Shown: positions 36,686-45,303 of the stretch, piece by piece | Layout of the letters: each line of letters starts with the position of its first letter | Numbering within the stretch: the stretch's first letter is position 1 | Assembly: GCF_000284295.1 (NCBI RefSeq) | Contig: NC_017093.1 | Span: 2,542,001 to 2,606,000, forward strand | Source of the DNA: Actinoplanes missouriensis 431 | GTDB taxonomy: Bacteria; Actinomycetota; Actinomycetes; Mycobacteriales; Micromonosporaceae | Direction: 5' to 3' | DNA: 64,000 nt | Made by a program: the position numbers and the translations under genes | Notes under the pieces: model-generated | What the model saw: only the letters and a program-made list of their open reading frames with translations | Told to the model about the DNA's origin: nothing | The model's database searches: none

Positions 36686-37650
36686 CCAGCGTCACCGCCA
36701 CCGCCGCCACCCCGGCCGGAACCCTCGGACCGGCCCTGACCGGAGTGGTCCCGCCGGTGTGCACCCCGCTCACCCCGGATCTGGAGGTGGACGTCGCCTC
36801 GCTGCTGCGGCTCGTCGACTTCCAGATCGCCGGCGGCGTCGACGGGCTGTTCATCCTCGGCTCCTCCAGCGAGGTCGCCTTCCTGCCCGACGCCCACCGG
36901 GCCGTCGTGGTCGACACCGTGCTGCGGCACGTCGGCGGGCAGGTGCCGGTCCTGATCGGCGCCATCGACATGACCACGCTGCGGGTCCTCGACCACGCCC
37001 GGCGCGCGGCCCGCGCCGGGTGCGCCGGCATCGTGGTCACCGCGCCGTTCTACACCCGGACCCACCCGGCCGAGATCGAACGGCACCTGCGCGGCATCGC
37101 CGAGCAGTGCGAGGCCCCGCTCTACGCCTACGACCTGCCGGTCTCGGTGCACAGCAACCTCGACCACGAGATGCTGCTCCGGCTGGCCGCCGACGGGGTG
37201 CTGGCCGGGCTCAAGGACTCCACCGGCGACGACGCCGGCCTGCGCGACCTGATCGTCGCCCGCAACGACGCCGGACTGACCGGCTTCAGCGTGCTGACCG
37301 GCTCCGAACTGACCGTCGACAACGCGCTGCGAATGGGCGCGGACGGCGTCGTGCCAGGTCTGGGCAACGTCGACCCCCATGGGTACGCCACCCTGTACGC
37401 GCACGCCCGCGCCGGTGACTGGGACCGTGCCGCATCGGAACAGGAACGGCTCCTGCGCCTGATGCGCATCGTCCGGGCCGCCCCGGCCGGCCGGATGGGC
37501 CGAGGCTCGTCCGCGCTCGGCGCCTTCAAGACGGCCCTGCACCTTCGCGGCGTCATCGACCACCCGGTCACCGCGCCGCCGCAGATCCCGCTCGACGAGG
37601 CGGAGACCGCGTACGTCCGGCAGATCCTGGTCACGGCGGGACTGCTGTGA
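36682..37650 (+). CDS. nanA: DapA/NanA family lyase, probable N-acetylneuraminate lyase
   Basis: A 322-residue class I aldolase of the dihydrodipicolinate synthase/N-acetylneuraminate lyase family. The Schiff-base lysine is in AGLKDSTGD (about residue 177) and the catalytic tyrosine in LYAYDLPVS (about 149). The substrate loop, GSTGE in most members, reads GSSSE here. Sequence alone does not separate lysine biosynthesis from sialic acid cleavage, but the position between a dedicated importer and nanK/nanE-type genes strongly favours cleavage of sialic acid to ManNAc and pyruvate. Confidence 0.75.
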   Translation: MTSVTATAATPAGTLGPALTGVVPPVCTPLTPDLEVDVASLLRLVDFQIAGGVDGLFILGSSSEVAFLPDAHRAVVVDTVLRHVGGQVPVLIGAIDMTTLRVLDHARRAARAGCAGIVVTAPFYTRTHPAEIERHLRGIAEQCEAPLYAYDLPVSVHSNLDHEMLLRLAADGVLAGLKDSTGDDAGLRDLIVARNDAGLTGFSVLTGSELTVDNALRMGADGVVPGLGNVDPHGYATLYAHARAGDWDRAASEQERLLRLMRIVRAAPAGRMGRGSSALGAFKTALHLRGVIDHPVTAPPQIPLDEAETAYVRQILVTAGLL

Positions 37651-38606
37651 GCCCAGCTATGACGACACCGGCCGGGATCGCGGCGGTCGACATCGGCGGC
37701 ACGAAGATCGCCGTGGCCCTGGTCGACGACGCCGGCGTGGTGCACCAGCGCGTCGACGTCGCCACCCCGCCCGGCGGCTCGGCGATCCTCTGCGTCGTCG
37801 CCGAACTCGTCGCCGGCGTGTGCTCACGCGCGGCGGTGCGGGCCGTCGGCGTCGGCGCGCCCGGCGTGATCGACCCGGTGACCGGCGCGGTCCGGTCCGC
37901 CACCGACATCCTGCCGGGCTGGGTCGGCACCCCGGTCAAGGAACGGCTCGCCGCCCGGCTCGGCCTGCCGGTCGCGGTCGCCAACGACGTGCGGGCCGCC
38001 GCGCTCGGCGCCGCGCACAGCGCTGACGTGCGGGAACACCGGGACATCCTGCACGTCTCGGTGGGTACGGGCATCGGCGGCGCGCTGATCCGCGACCGGC
38101 AGATGGTCACCGGTCCGCATGCGGTCACCGGGGAGATCGCGCACCTGCTCGTCCCGGCGACCGGGGCGGTCGCCTGCGGCTGCGGCCGGTTCGATCACCT
38201 GGAAGCCGTCGCCGCGGGGCCGGCCATAGCCGCCGCGATCGCCGCGTCGGCCGGTGGTCCGGTGCTGCCGCTCGATCGGATGGCCGTCCTGCCGGAGGCG
38301 CGGCCGATCATCGGGGCGGCGGCGAGTGTGCTCGGCCGTACCCTCGCCGGGCTTGTCGCAGCCGTGGACGTGGACGCGATCACCCTCGGCGGCGGCGTCG
38401 TGCACGGCATCCCCGAGTTCGCCGGCGTGGTCCGGGAGGCCTTCCAGGCAGAGGCGCTTCCCCCATTGCGTACGGTGCCGGTCCTGGTGCCCGCCGCCGG
38501 ACCGGATGCCCCGTTGCTCGGCGCCGCCCACCTCGCCCGCCAGATCCTTTCCCGCCAGATCCTCGCCGACCCGGTCCTCGCCCTCCGGATGGGAGCCCGC
38601 GCATGA
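37647..38606 (+). CDS. nanK: ROK family sugar kinase, probable N-acetylmannosamine kinase
   Basis: A 319-residue ROK kinase that should phosphorylate ManNAc. The phosphate loop VDIGGTKIAVALVD is at about residues 14-27 and the sugar-site Asn-Asp in VANDVRAAALG (about 112). The zinc motif is altered: the normal CxCGxxGCxE reads CGCGRFDHLE, so the third cysteine is replaced by histidine, which could still bind zinc, and the upstream histidine is present as GEIAH. GTG 37647 overlaps the lyase stop, and the stop overlaps nanE. Confidence 0.82.
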   Translation: MSPAMTTPAGIAAVDIGGTKIAVALVDDAGVVHQRVDVATPPGGSAILCVVAELVAGVCSRAAVRAVGVGAPGVIDPVTGAVRSATDILPGWVGTPVKERLAARLGLPVAVANDVRAAALGAAHSADVREHRDILHVSVGTGIGGALIRDRQMVTGPHAVTGEIAHLLVPATGAVACGCGRFDHLEAVAAGPAIAAAIAASAGGPVLPLDRMAVLPEARPIIGAAASVLGRTLAGLVAAVDVDAITLGGGVVHGIPEFAGVVREAFQAEALPPLRTVPVLVPAAGPDAPLLGAAHLARQILSRQILADPVLALRMGARA

Positions 38607-39286
38607 ACCTCGACCAGTTCGCCGCCGTGATCAGTGGCCGGCTCATCGTCTCCTGCCAGGCCGGGCCGGACCACCCGCTGCGGGACACCCCGACCATCGC
38701 CCGGATGGCCGAATCCGCGGTGCTCGGCGGCGCCTGCGCGATCCGGTGCGGGGGAGTGGGCGGCCTCGACGACGTCCGGGCCGTCGCCGAGGCCGTGTCC
38801 GTCCCGGTCATCGGGCTCACCAAACGAGGCCGCACCGGGGTGTTCATCACCCCGACCGTCGACGACGCGCTCGCGGTCCTCGAGGCGGGCGCCACCGTCG
38901 TCGCCACCGACGGCACACGGCGTACCCGGCCGGACGGGGCGCCGCTGAACCGCACGATCGACGCGGTCCACACCGCCGGGGGCCTGGTGATGGCCGACGT
39001 CTCCACCGAGGCCGAGGGCATCGCGGCCGCCGAGGCCGGCGCCGACCTGATCGCCACCACGCTGTCCGGGTACACCCCGGACAGCCCCGGCCGGCCCGGA
39101 CCCGACCTCGCCCTGGTCGCCGCTCTGGCCGCCGCGCTGCCCTCCGAACTGATCGTCGCCGAGGGCCGGTACCACGAGCCGGCGCACGTCCGGGCCGCCC
39201 GTGACGCCGGGGCGACGGCCGTCGTCGTGGGCACCGCCATCACCGACCCGGCCTGGATCACCAGCACCTTCGCGGCAGCCGTCTGA
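38603..39286 (+). CDS. nanE: Putative N-acetylmannosamine-6-phosphate 2-epimerase
   Basis: A 227-residue TIM-barrel epimerase that turns ManNAc-6-P into GlcNAc-6-P. Family segments are LIVSCQAGPDHPL, GLTKRGRTGVFITPT with the catalytic lysine, VVATDGTRRTRPDG, MADVSTEAEGIAAAEAGAD, IVAEGRYHEP and VVVGTAITDP. The length is typical. It is the clearest pathway marker of this cluster. ATG 38603 overlaps the kinase stop. Confidence 0.93.
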   Translation: MNLDQFAAVISGRLIVSCQAGPDHPLRDTPTIARMAESAVLGGACAIRCGGVGGLDDVRAVAEAVSVPVIGLTKRGRTGVFITPTVDDALAVLEAGATVVATDGTRRTRPDGAPLNRTIDAVHTAGGLVMADVSTEAEGIAAAEAGADLIATTLSGYTPDSPGRPGPDLALVAALAAALPSELIVAEGRYHEPAHVRAARDAGATAVVVGTAITDPAWITSTFAAAV

Positions 39287-39288
39287 CG

Positions 39289-40254
39289 ATGAGTGCTCGA
39301 GACCTGATCGACCCGGAACTGCTTCCAGCGCTGACCGCACGCCTCACCGCCATGCCCGGTGGGGTGCACGCCATCCCGGACCTGGCCCGGCGCCGGGCCG
39401 CCGTCGCGGCGATCGGCAGCGACATACCGGATGAGCTGCGGGACGCGGTGCGATGGCACGACAATTCCGTACCGGCGGGGCCGGACGTGCGCGTCTACGT
39501 CCCGGCCGGGGCGAGCGGAGCGCTGCCGGGCATCCTCTACATCCACGGCGGCGGCATGGTCGTGGGTACGGTGGGCGGTGCCGATGCCGATGCGGCGGAG
39601 CTGTGCGCGCGGGTCGGCGCGGTCGTGGTCTCCGTCGAGTACCGGCTGGCGCCGGAGCACCCCTACCCGGCGGCCGTGGAGGACTGTTACGCGGCTCTGC
39701 GCTGGATGGTGTCGAACGTCGACTTCGATACTGGGCGGCTGGCGGTCTACGGTCCCAGCGCCGGTGGTGGCCTGGCCATCGCCACCGCGCTGATGGCACG
39801 GGACCGGGGTGGGCCGGCCATCACGTTCCTGATGCCGATCTACCCGATGATCGACGATCGGAACGACACCGCCTCCAGCCGGGAGATCGTCGACGTCGGG
39901 GTCTGGGACCGGGCCACGAACATCGAGGCCTGGGCGTGGTACCTCGGCGGGCGGGACGCGGATGCCTATGCGGCGCCGGCTCGGGCGGTGGAGCTGGCCG
40001 GGCTGCCACCCACGTTCATCGACGTCGGCACCGTGGACCTGTTCCGGGACGAGAACATCGTGTTCGCGCAGCGGCTGATGGCGGCCGGTGTGCCGACTGA
40101 GCTGCATGTTCATCCCGGCGGTTATCACGGAGCCGAGGCGCTGGCGCCGGAGGTGGCCCTGTCCCGGCGGATGAGGGAGCTCAGGTGGGACGCGTTGCGG
40201 CGCGCTCTCGCGGCTCCTGCTGCCGCTGTGGCACGCGGTCCGGAAATACGATAA
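39289..40254 (+). CDS. Alpha/beta hydrolase of the HSL esterase family
   Basis: A 321-residue esterase. The oxyanion motif is YIHGGGMVVG (about residue 82), the nucleophile Ser lies in GPSAGGGL (about 157), the acid is in DVGTVDLFRDE and the histidine in HPGGYHGAE. It starts 2 bases after the nanE stop and is the last gene of the operon. It may remove acetyl groups from O-acetylated sialic acids; that role is inferred from position only. It has no signal peptide, so it acts inside the cell. Confidence 0.88.
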   Translation: MSARDLIDPELLPALTARLTAMPGGVHAIPDLARRRAAVAAIGSDIPDELRDAVRWHDNSVPAGPDVRVYVPAGASGALPGILYIHGGGMVVGTVGGADADAAELCARVGAVVVSVEYRLAPEHPYPAAVEDCYAALRWMVSNVDFDTGRLAVYGPSAGGGLAIATALMARDRGGPAITFLMPIYPMIDDRNDTASSREIVDVGVWDRATNIEAWAWYLGGRDADAYAAPARAVELAGLPPTFIDVGTVDLFRDENIVFAQRLMAAGVPTELHVHPGGYHGAEALAPEVALSRRMRELRWDALRRALAAPAAAVARGPEIR

Positions 40255-40266
40255 ATCCTGGCGCGA

Positions 40267-40346
40267 GGTCAGGGACTGAGGCGTGCGGTCAGAAGCTGGC
40301 GCGCGTGGTCAGGGGCTGGGGCGTGCGGTCAGGAGCGGGCTCGGGC
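40267..40346. repeat. 20-bp imperfect tandem repeat across a stop codon
   Basis: Four imperfect units beginning GGTCA at 40267, 40287, 40307 and 40327, exact 20-base spacing. The last unit contains the stop codon and final codons of the minus-strand HAD gene. The array fills the gap between the esterase and HAD genes. Confidence 0.8.
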
Positions 40347-41036
40347 GGCGCTCGCTGCCCGCAACAGCGCCGGCAACTCCGCCATGTCGGTGAAGATGTG
40401 TGTGGCACCCGCCTCGACCAGGACCCGCGGCTCGTTGTGCGCGAGGCTGCCGGGTGGGCAGTACCCGTAGACCGTCGCACCAGCCGTCACCCCGGCGACC
40501 ACCCCGGTCGGCGTGTCCTCCACGACCGCGGCACGCGCCGGATCGACGCCGAGAGCGGCCGCCGCGGCCAGGTAGACGTCCGGCGCTGGCTTGCTGCGCG
40601 CCATCTCCATGCCGCTGAAGATCTTGCCGGCGAAGACACCGTCCAGGCCGATTTTGGTCAGCTGGAGCTCGATCTTCGGGCGGTCGGCGCCGCTCGCGCA
40701 GGCCACGTTGCCGCCGAAGAGCCGGTCGACCTCGTGCACCGCGGCCACCGCGCCGGGGATCGGCTGCACGCTGCTGGCCAGGGCGGCGTCGCGGCGGCTG
40801 CGGAACTCGGCGATCCACTCGGGGGTCACCACGAAACCGGTGTTCGCGGTGATCACGCCGACCTCGTCGGCGAGGGCCCGGCCGACGAAGAGGCGGAAGC
40901 TCTCCGCCTCGGTGAGTTCCCAGCCGAGCTCGTGCAGCATGGCGCGGAGGACTCCGTTGGTGATCCGCTCGGAGTCGACGAGCACCCCGTCACAGTCGAA
41001 GAGAACAGCGTCGAAGAGCCCCGCGTCGATCGGCAT
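40329..41036 (-). CDS. HAD family phosphatase
   Basis: A 235-residue haloacid-dehalogenase hydrolase of the beta-phosphoglucomutase/phosphatase type. Motif I is FDCDGVLVDSE (about residue 13) with nucleophile and acid/base Asp, motif II is ACASGA, motif III the lysine in RSKPAPDVY, and motif IV VVEDTPTGV. A helical cap lies between motifs I and II. ATG 41036 is chosen because the conserved motif begins shortly after. A sugar phosphate is the probable substrate. It is convergent with the sialic acid operon, and a link to it is unproven. Confidence 0.9.
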   Translation of the reverse strand: MPIDAGLFDAVLFDCDGVLVDSERITNGVLRAMLHELGWELTEAESFRLFVGRALADEVGVITANTGFVVTPEWIAEFRSRRDAALASSVQPIPGAVAAVHEVDRLFGGNVACASGADRPKIELQLTKIGLDGVFAGKIFSGMEMARSKPAPDVYLAAAAALGVDPARAAVVEDTPTGVVAGVTAGATVYGYCPPGSLAHNEPRVLVEAGATHIFTDMAELPALLRAASAARARS

Positions 41037-41046
41037 GCCGGTGACC

Positions 41047-41811
41047 CTATTCGTCGTGACGGCGGCGGCCGCTCTCAGCACCAGCGGCAGCGACAAGCGC
41101 CACACCAGCGCCGGAGCCCACACCAGCGCCGGAGCCCACACCAGCGCCGGCGCCCGCATCAGGGCCGGGGTCGGCATCAGCGGCGGAGTCAGCACGCGAC
41201 GTGGAAGCGGTCATCTCCTCCAGAGTGCCGTCATACGGCCCCACCGCTGACGCCAGCAACTGCGAGTTCGGGATGTTCAGCGGCCCGTCGTCGGTCTCCA
41301 GCACGGTGTAGAGCAACCCGGCCGAGAGGATCACGCCGACGTGCGGCCCGTTCAGCGCACCGGACATCACCCGGATCCGGCGCCCCGGCACGTACGGGCG
41401 GGCGAAGAGCAGCACCAGACCGGCGAAGAGGTTGCCGAGCACCGGCTGGGCCGCGAGACCCACGACGATGCCGGTGACCGCGCCGCCGACCAGCAGATGC
41501 TGGAGCCCGACGCCGAACATGTCGCTCACCGAGGCGATCACCAGGACGTATCCGGCGAGCTGCACCAGCATCCGCAGCGGGGTGCCTGCCTCGTTGCCGG
41601 CCCGGGCGACCGCGATGCGGTGCACCTCACGGGCGGCGGAACGGGTCGCGGCCACCCCGAGCAACGCGACGAGCAGGCCACACCCGTACCCGATCCAGGT
41701 GTTGCCGGTCTGTGTGCCGAAGACCAGCGCGACCAGGGCGCCCAGGCCGAAACCCACCGCCTTGCGGAAGTCGGGACGGATGTGTTCCTCGATCAGCCGC
41801 TTGCGCCACAT
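41047..41811 (-). CDS. Small mechanosensitive channel, MscS type
   Basis: A 254-residue membrane protein with three to four helices. The pore helix and beta-domain segment GIVVGLAAQPVLGNLFAGL, then ARPYVPGRRIRV and PNSQLLASAV are characteristic of MscS. The C-terminal cytoplasmic cage is short and ends in a low-complexity Gly/Ala/Val tail made by an 18-base DNA repeat. ATG 41811 is chosen (MWRKRLIEEH). It probably opens upon hypo-osmotic shock, or senses tension; its stop is 10 bases ahead of the HAD gene start on the same strand. Confidence 0.85.
   Translation of the reverse strand: MWRKRLIEEHIRPDFRKAVGFGLGALVALVFGTQTGNTWIGYGCGLLVALLGVAATRSAAREVHRIAVARAGNEAGTPLRMLVQLAGYVLVIASVSDMFGVGLQHLLVGGAVTGIVVGLAAQPVLGNLFAGLVLLFARPYVPGRRIRVMSGALNGPHVGVILSAGLLYTVLETDDGPLNIPNSQLLASAVGPYDGTLEEMTASTSRADSAADADPGPDAGAGAGVGSGAGVGSGAGVALVAAAGAESGRRRHDE
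41103..41156 (-). repeat. 18-bp tandem repeat in MscS tail
   Basis: Three units of 18 bases (41103-41120, 41121-41138, 41139-41156), two identical and one with two changes, encode the repeating hexapeptide Val-Gly-Ser-Gly-Ala-Gly near the channel C-terminus. Confidence 0.9.
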
Positions 41812-41936
41812 CGTCAGGTTCCTCCGTGCTGTGGATCTTGCGCGCAAGCGTAACGAGCAGTCGTGTGACGGACGGCAGCGCGGGCTGTGAGTTGAAGACT
41901 CGATGGCATAGCCCCCCAACAACGGAGGAAACACCC

Positions 41937-42674
41937 ATGTCGACCACTCCCACCGTCGTGCTCGTGCACGGCGCCTTCGCCGACGCGTCCAGCTTTGCCA
42001 AGCTCATCCCGGAACTGCTGGACAGCGGAGTGAAGGTGGTCGCCCCGGCGGTGCCGAACCGCAGTCTGACCGGTGACGCCGCCTACATCGCCTCGGTCGT
42101 GCGGCAGATCGACGGCCCGGTCCTGCTGGTCGGCCACTCCTACGGCGGCGCGGTGATCACCGTGGCCGGCACCGAGGAGAACGTGACGGGCCTGGTCTAC
42201 CTCTCCGGGTACGCCCTCGCGCAGGGCGAGAGCCTCGGCCAGCTGCAGGGTGGCTTCCCCGACTCGGATCTGGCATCCGCGCTGGTCTACACCAAGTTCC
42301 CGGTTCCGGGCGCGGAGGACGGCACCGACGTGTCGGTGGACATCGAGAAGTTCCCGGCCGTCTTCGCGCACGACATCGACCCCGAGCTGGCCCGCGTCCT
42401 CGCCGTCTCGCAGCGTCCGCTGACCGGTCTTGCCTTCGGTGAGCCGGCGCCCTACGCGGCCTGGAAGACCAAGCCGTCCTGGGGTGTGGTGTCCAGTTCG
42501 GATCACACCATCAACCCGGAGGTGGAGCGTTTCGGCTACCAGCGGGCCGGCGCGAAGGTCACCGAGATCGACTCGTCGCACCTGGTGATGCTCTCGCACC
42601 CGGTCCAGGTCGCGGACATCATCCGCGAGGCCCTCGCGGTCACGACAGGTTTCCGAGCTGCTGCCGCCGGCTGA
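41937..42674 (+). CDS. Alpha/beta hydrolase
   Basis: A 245-residue hydrolase of the salicylate-esterase/AB hydrolase 6 type. It has VVLVHGAFADASSFAKL (oxyanion region, residues 7-23), the nucleophile elbow GHSYGG (about 71) and the terminal histidine in SSHLVMLSHP. ATG 41937 is preceded by GGAGGA (41924-41929). It is divergent from the MscS gene. Its end overlaps the end of the convergent LuxR gene by 35 bases. The substrate is unknown. Confidence 0.88.
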   Translation: MSTTPTVVLVHGAFADASSFAKLIPELLDSGVKVVAPAVPNRSLTGDAAYIASVVRQIDGPVLLVGHSYGGAVITVAGTEENVTGLVYLSGYALAQGESLGQLQGGFPDSDLASALVYTKFPVPGAEDGTDVSVDIEKFPAVFAHDIDPELARVLAVSQRPLTGLAFGEPAPYAAWKTKPSWGVVSSSDHTINPEVERFGYQRAGAKVTEIDSSHLVMLSHPVQVADIIREALAVTTGFRAAAAG

Positions 42675-45300
42675 TCCCGGTCTTGCGGTAGACCCGGGAC
42701 AGGTGGGTGCCGACGGTCCGCGCGGAGATGAACAGCTGCTCGGCGATCGCGCGGTTGCTCAGCCCCTGCGCGGCCAGCGCCGCCACCTGCCTCTCCTGCG
42801 GGGTCAGCGCGGCCGGGCCGTTCTCCGGCGAGGTCGTGCTCTGCACACCCACGGCGATCTCGCGGGCGGCGAGCTCGGCGGCGCCCCTCGCGCCGAGTTC
42901 CTCGAAAACCTTTCCCGCGTACGCGAGGACGAGTCGCGCCTCCCGCGGACTGCGATGCCGTCGCAGCCACACGCCGTAGTGCAGGTGAGCGAGCGCCCGC
43001 TCGTAGGGGTAGTCACTCTCGGTGACCGCCTGCTGGAAGAGCGCCTCGCCGTCGTTGTCGGCCAGCACCGCCTCGCTGAGCTGCAGCAGTGCCGTGATCC
43101 GGCCGCTCGGCCCGGCGCCGGCCGCGTCGCGGACCCGCGCCACCACGGTACGGGCGTCGGCCTGCTGCCCGCAGCGGACCGCGGTGATCGCCAGCTCGGC
43201 GACCGCGCGGGACGACAGGTGCGGGTGCAGCGGCCGCCCGTCCGCGTCGAACATCGACCGCAGGTAACGGTAGGCGTTCTCCTGGTCACCGCTGTCCGCC
43301 GAGGCCAGCCCGGCGGCCCGCAGCAGCCGGATGTGCGCGGCCCGGTTGCCCTGGATGTCGAGCCGTTCCCAGGTCTCCCGGGCCAGCCGCAGCGCCGCCT
43401 CGCTCTCGCCGCGCAGCGCGTGCAGCTGGGCGCGCATGGCGGCCAGCGTGACCCGCATCGCGGGCAGGCCGGTGACCGGTCCCGGGTCGGCGAACCGGTC
43501 CGCCCGCTCCCAGTCGCCGGCGTCGATCAGCGCGCTGACAAGCGTGGGAAGCGTCCCGAACGAGGGCGTGGCCGCCGGATCGCCGGCCACCGAGGCGGTC
43601 AGCAGCGCGACGGCCAGCGGCGCCCGGTCCTCGACGTAGGCGATCGCCCCGAGCAACCCGAACCGCTGCCGGTCGGCCGGGAGCAGCGCCTGCCCCGGTT
43701 CCGGCAGGACGACCGCGTCCAGCAGCTCCCGCCCGGCGTGCCCGGCCGGGTCGATGACCTCACGCACATACGCCGCGGTGGCGCGCTCCGGGTCCGGTCC
43801 CGCCGCCGCGAGCAGGGTGGGCAGGCCTCGCCGGTGGTCCTCGTCGCCGGTCACCCAGGCGATCTGGGCGGCGATCAGCGCGAGCTGCGCGGCGACCGCG
43901 GGGTTCGCCGGCGGCCCCGCGCGGTGCGCGGCCGTCACCATCGCGTACGCCTCGTCCGGACGTCCCGCCCAGTGCATCGCGGTGGCTGCCGGCCGGGCTG
44001 CCGCGGCGAGCACGTCCGCGTCGTCGGTGAGCCGCCACACCTGCGCGTGCAGCTCCGTGGTCCAGGCGGTGTCGCGCAGGTCACGGGCGTCGCCGACGGC
44101 CTGGGTCAGGCGCCGGGCGGCGGCCTGCGGCGACGGGGATCGCTCGGCGGCCTGCTGCATCGCGGCCGTCGCACGGTACCGCAGGCCCTGCCGCCGGAAG
44201 ATCGCCGCGGCGGTCTCCAGCGCGGTGGCGATCTGCTCGTCCGGGCCCGGTTCGGCGGCGGCCAGCTGCAGCGCGTAGTGCTCGGGCCGGTCGGTGAGGG
44301 CCGCCGCGAGGTCCCGGTGCACCCGCCGGCGCAGGTGCGCGGAGGCATAGCGGTAGGCAGCCTCGGCAGCGAGCGGATGCCCGAAGAAGATCAGCCCTTC
44401 GGTACGGGTGATCAAGCCGCTCTCGACAGCCGGAAGCCAGTGGTCCGCAGCGGCGTCGGAGCCGCCGGCCGCGTCGGCGGCGTCGCTCGGTGGCCCGGCG
44501 TCGGCGGGGAAGCCGGCTGCCCTGCTCAGCAGCGCCGCCTCGGCGGGGAAGCCGGCCGCCGCCGCGTAGAGCAACAGTGTCCGGGCCGGCGTGGGCAGGA
44601 CGGCGAGGGCGTCGGTGAACTCGGCGAGCAACCCGCCCGCCGGCGATCCCGCGCTGCTGAACTCGACGAGCGCGGCCGGATTGCCCGCCGCACGGTGCAG
44701 GATCGTCGCCCGGTCCCGGGCGGACGGCATGCGATCGCGGTCGTCCAGCAGCCGCGCCGCGTCGTCCGCGCCGAGCGGCGCCAGCTCCAGCACCGCGAAC
44801 CCGGCGAGCGCCTCCGGCACCGGCATCCGCCCGGCCGTCAGCACCGCCACCCACGGCCCGGCGGTCAGCTGAGACAGGGTGGCCAGGGCGGCCGGGGGGA
44901 GCTCGTGCGCGTCGTCGGCGACGACCAGGATCCCGGTGGTGGCGGCGACCGCGGTGATGGCCGCGCGGACCACGGCGGGCAGGTCGTCGAGATGTGGCGG
45001 GGCGTCCGGGGTGAGGCCCAGGAACGCCAGCGCCGGCCCCTTGACCGCCGGCGGCAGGCCCGCGAGATCGTGCCGGATCGCGAGCAGCAGCTGACGCAGC
45101 GGCCACGGCCCGTCGCCGCCTCGCAGCAGCAGTACCCGGCGGCCGGCCTCGCGGGCGGCCGCCGCCGCGGCGGTGAGCAACGCGGACTTGCCCGAGCCGC
45201 GGGCGCCGGTGACGAAGAGCGACAGGTCACCGCCGGGTTCCAGCAGGCGACCGGCCCGGGCCAGCTCGGCGTCCCGGCCGACGAGCTGTGCGAACGGCAT
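42640..45300 (-). CDS. LAL-type LuxR family regulator (second of tandem pair)
   Basis: An 886-residue regulator with an N-terminal AAA-type ATPase (Walker A GARGSGKSA about residue 36, Walker B ILVVADDAHELPP about 132), a long helical repeat region and a C-terminal LuxR helix-turn-helix (about 825-880: LTPQERQVAALAAQGLSNRA, IAEQLFISARTVGTHLSRVY). Large ATP-binding LuxR regulators of this type activate secondary metabolite or sugar operons. It starts 3 bases after the stop of the upstream paralogue on the same strand, so both are in one transcription unit. Confidence 0.92.
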   Translation of the reverse strand: MPFAQLVGRDAELARAGRLLEPGGDLSLFVTGARGSGKSALLTAAAAAAREAGRRVLLLRGGDGPWPLRQLLLAIRHDLAGLPPAVKGPALAFLGLTPDAPPHLDDLPAVVRAAITAVAATTGILVVADDAHELPPAALATLSQLTAGPWVAVLTAGRMPVPEALAGFAVLELAPLGADDAARLLDDRDRMPSARDRATILHRAAGNPAALVEFSSAGSPAGGLLAEFTDALAVLPTPARTLLLYAAAAGFPAEAALLSRAAGFPADAGPPSDAADAAGGSDAAADHWLPAVESGLITRTEGLIFFGHPLAAEAAYRYASAHLRRRVHRDLAAALTDRPEHYALQLAAAEPGPDEQIATALETAAAIFRRQGLRYRATAAMQQAAERSPSPQAAARRLTQAVGDARDLRDTAWTTELHAQVWRLTDDADVLAAAARPAATAMHWAGRPDEAYAMVTAAHRAGPPANPAVAAQLALIAAQIAWVTGDEDHRRGLPTLLAAAGPDPERATAAYVREVIDPAGHAGRELLDAVVLPEPGQALLPADRQRFGLLGAIAYVEDRAPLAVALLTASVAGDPAATPSFGTLPTLVSALIDAGDWERADRFADPGPVTGLPAMRVTLAAMRAQLHALRGESEAALRLARETWERLDIQGNRAAHIRLLRAAGLASADSGDQENAYRYLRSMFDADGRPLHPHLSSRAVAELAITAVRCGQQADARTVVARVRDAAGAGPSGRITALLQLSEAVLADNDGEALFQQAVTESDYPYERALAHLHYGVWLRRHRSPREARLVLAYAGKVFEELGARGAAELAAREIAVGVQSTTSPENGPAALTPQERQVAALAAQGLSNRAIAEQLFISARTVGTHLSRVYRKTGISRRQQLGNLS

Positions 45301-45303
45301 TCC

